A program made the position numbers and the translations under genes. Of a stretch of 47,254 nt of DNA, positions 45,919 through 47,254 are shown one piece after another; within the stretch, counting starts at the first letter, position 1; each line of letters starts with the position of its first letter. The notes beneath the pieces were generated by a model. It was not told the DNA's origin, made no database searches, and was given only the letters and a program-made list of their open reading frames with translations. The stretch is from Chromatiales bacterium (GTDB lineage: Bacteria > Pseudomonadota > Gammaproteobacteria > Thiohalospirales > Thiohalospiraceae). The stretch is taken from the NCBI GenBank assembly GCA_026982395.1, contig JALSHD010000162.1, positions 1 to 47,254 on the forward strand, given 5' to 3'.

Positions 45919-46523
45919 GACCGCACCTCGATACCCCGGCGGTAGATGGCAAACACACCTGGCACCCTGTCCCGCATGGTGGCGCTCTCTCCTGCGATCA
46001 GTGACTGCATGACCAGCCCCTGAACGGCACCGATGAACAGTTGCCGCGCCGCGGCGGTATCCACCGACGGGTCGATCTCACCCGCCGCCTTGCCCTTCTC
46101 GATCCACCCCTCCAGGCGTTCACCGTATCTGCGCAGCAGGGTGCGCGCCATCCGTTTCGGCGCACTCTCACCGGAGTGTTGCAGCTCCCCGAACAGCATC
46201 CGTGGTACCCCGGGATAGGCGGAGACAAACTCGATGTGGGTCAGGAACATCGCCTCCAGCGCAGCAAGGGGGGTCGCCGCCGCTTTCGCCGCCTTGTCCA
46301 CCCGTGTCAGCAGACGCTCCGCCACCCACTCCATCACCGCCTGCCAGATGGCATCCTTGCTGGGGAAATGGCGGAACAGCGCCCCCTGGGTCACATTCAT
46401 ATGCTTCGCAATGGCCGCTGTGGTGATATTGCTGGGATTGTGTTCGGCGGCAAGCTCGACCACCGCCTCGACGGTAACGTCACGACGTTGGTCAGCGGGC
46501 AGGTGTTTGCTTCTGGATTGCAT
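45915..46523 (-). CDS. TetR-family repressor of the efflux operon
   Basis: A 202-residue TetR-type regulator. The N-terminal helix-turn-helix is ITTAAIAKHMNVTQGALFRHF, followed by the ligand-binding helical domain. It is the first gene of the operon and overlaps the adaptor gene, so it should be co-expressed with, and control, the efflux genes. A perfect 24-bp palindrome lies 18 bases upstream of the start, the best candidate for its operator. The ligand is unknown. Confidence 0.92.
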   Translation of the reverse strand: MQSRSKHLPADQRRDVTVEAVVELAAEHNPSNITTAAIAKHMNVTQGALFRHFPSKDAIWQAVMEWVAERLLTRVDKAAKAAATPLAALEAMFLTHIEFVSAYPGVPRMLFGELQHSGESAPKRMARTLLRRYGERLEGWIEKGKAAGEIDPSVDTAAARQLFIGAVQGLVMQSLIAGESATMRDRVPGVFAIYRRGIEVRS

Positions 46524-46540
46524 GGTGCGCCTCGACTCAA

Positions 46541-46564
46541 AAGATAGTAATTGATTACTATCTT
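46541..46564. promoter_or_regulatory. TetR operator palindrome
   Basis: AAGATAGTAAT and ATTACTATCTT are exact inverted copies around a two-base centre. Size and place (directly upstream of tetR) match a TetR-family operator. It would give autorepression of the whole operon. Confidence 0.8.
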
Positions 46565-46834
46565 AGGCGCAAAAGAGTAGATGTCAAGTACAACGAGGGT
46601 GAATTTATCTACGGCAGAGGAAGAAACAGATGATTGACCAGGCGCCCACCAGTATCCCTACCGATACACCAGAAGCCTGCGGCGTTTGGGATTGGCCCTG
46701 CCACACCGACCAATTTCGGATGCCACCCGATAGACTCATTTGTGACCAGCAGAAAGTTTTCCAGTGACCCCGAGCTGTTTGCAACAATTGGTTGGCAATA
46801 GTGGTGTGGCAAAGGATAACTATGCGAAATCGCT
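46565..46834. other. gap between fliJ and tetR
   Basis: These 270 bases hold the promoter of the efflux operon and the end of the interrupted flagellar operon. Short open frames exist on both strands, but I recognise no protein, signal peptide or clear repeat. Confidence 0.4.
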
Positions 46835-47254
46835 TCAACCTCCAGAACTGCGCTGGGCACGTTCGTCACTCTCTTTCTGTTCGCAGCGCAGCTCCCCTTG
46901 CAGCTCTTCTGCCTGGCAGCTTGAAATAACCGAGTCCACCATCTTTACCCGGTTCCTTGTCTGGAACCAGTTGTCCTGAGCGATCGCCACATCCTGTTCT
47001 GCCACCAGAACAACCTTTTGTTGCTGCTCTATCGCTTCGGAAAGTTTGCTGACGAAACTCTGATAGTGCCGCAACTGGGTGGCCTTTATGCCGTTGCAGG
47101 CGGCATCCTGCAACTGGCAGATATACTCGTTCCGGTAGGACTCAAGCTCCTGAAGTTGTTGCTGCTGTTGCTGCAGGCGCTGACGGATCTCTCCCAGCTT
47201 GCGCGCCGCCCGCTGCTGTTTGTCTTCCGCCAACCTTGCTACCGGCTGTAACCG
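46835..47254 (-). CDS. fliJ: flagellar protein FliJ (5' end cut by window edge)
   Basis: The frame is open to the right edge (RLQPVARL precedes AEDKQQRAARKLGEI), which matches the usual FliJ start, so the first codons are outside the window. FliJ is the coiled-coil stalk of the flagellar export ATPase FliI. The visible 139 residues are mostly Gln/Glu/Arg-rich coiled coil (RQRLQQQQQQLQELE) with a typical length. An internal TTG at 47233 is not the true start. FliI should lie to the right. Confidence 0.88.
   Translation of the reverse strand, partial: RLQPVARLAEDKQQRAARKLGEIRQRLQQQQQQLQELESYRNEYICQLQDAACNGIKATQLRHYQSFVSKLSEAIEQQQKVVLVAEQDVAIAQDNWFQTRNRVKMVDSVISSCQAEELQGELRCEQKESDERAQRSSGG

Noticed and set aside
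46605-46869. Two overlapping minus-strand frames between fliJ and tetR
   Set aside because: They overlap fliJ or each other, lack a ribosome binding site and resemble no protein I know.

Overview
The window reads as a chromosomal segment of a free-living or symbiotic gammaproteobacterium. Several gene neighbourhoods are typical of that class: rhlB / trxA-rho, purM-purN-DUF3108 divergent from DUF2066-hda, thrB-DUF2782-LOG-polA, mrp-dcd, and flagellar fliJ/fliK. Base composition, cytochrome c' and the overall gene set would fit a Chromatiales-like or sulfur-oxidising lineage, but that is inference. No rRNA is present. One tRNA gene (Val, CAC) was found.

Region 1 (1-3357) is accessory DNA: a mobile integron. 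The integrase intI (922-1908, +) lies in the usual divergent layout to a cassette array that runs off the left edge. The first cassette (124-657) encodes an unknown three-helix membrane protein and ends in a 93-bp attC. Its two core boxes are exact complements, which fixes its borders. Behind intI are a decayed IS200/IS605-type element and an orphan YefM/YoeB-type toxin-antitoxin cassette. That cassette's attC appears cut in half by the insertion element.

Region 2 (3447-10651, +) is nfeD, a stomatin-like SPFH gene and a complete tripartite RND efflux set (outer-membrane lipoprotein, adaptor, pump). Region 3 (10703-20742) is mostly housekeeping: purine synthesis, Hda, a CDP-alcohol phosphotransferase, WrbA, a TlpA-type thioredoxin, acylphosphatase, IspH, Mrp and Dcd. 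A 203-bp MITE-like element with 15-bp perfect terminal inverted repeats follows dcd.

Region 4 (21072-25198) is the least ordinary block. A secreted type I phosphodiesterase/nucleotide pyrophosphatase gene and a secreted CotH-kinase-like gene converge on a gene whose product fuses a Pycsar-effector-like transmembrane module (PycTM/DUF5706-like) to a periplasmic DUF3616-like propeller. No cyclase gene is visible. All three products are predicted to meet in the periplasm. This is my best candidate for an undescribed system; its function is unknown.

Region 5 (25285-39713) has thrB, DUF2782, LOG, polA, gltX, tRNA-Val, a psiE-family gene broken by an exact 11-bp tandem duplication, two TPM-domain genes, DUF3135, rho, trxA and rhlB. 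Region 6 (39815-47254, -) is a flagellar locus. Between fliJ (cut by the right edge) and fliK sits a six-gene block: tetR, HlyD-type adaptor, MacB-type permease and ATPase, cytochrome c', and a TolC-type channel. A 24-bp palindrome upstream of tetR is the likely operator. Two dispersed repeat families occur in gaps of the right half: a long-hairpin family (27414, 38161, 39779) and a GTAACTACTCAG family (35718, 39715, 42765).
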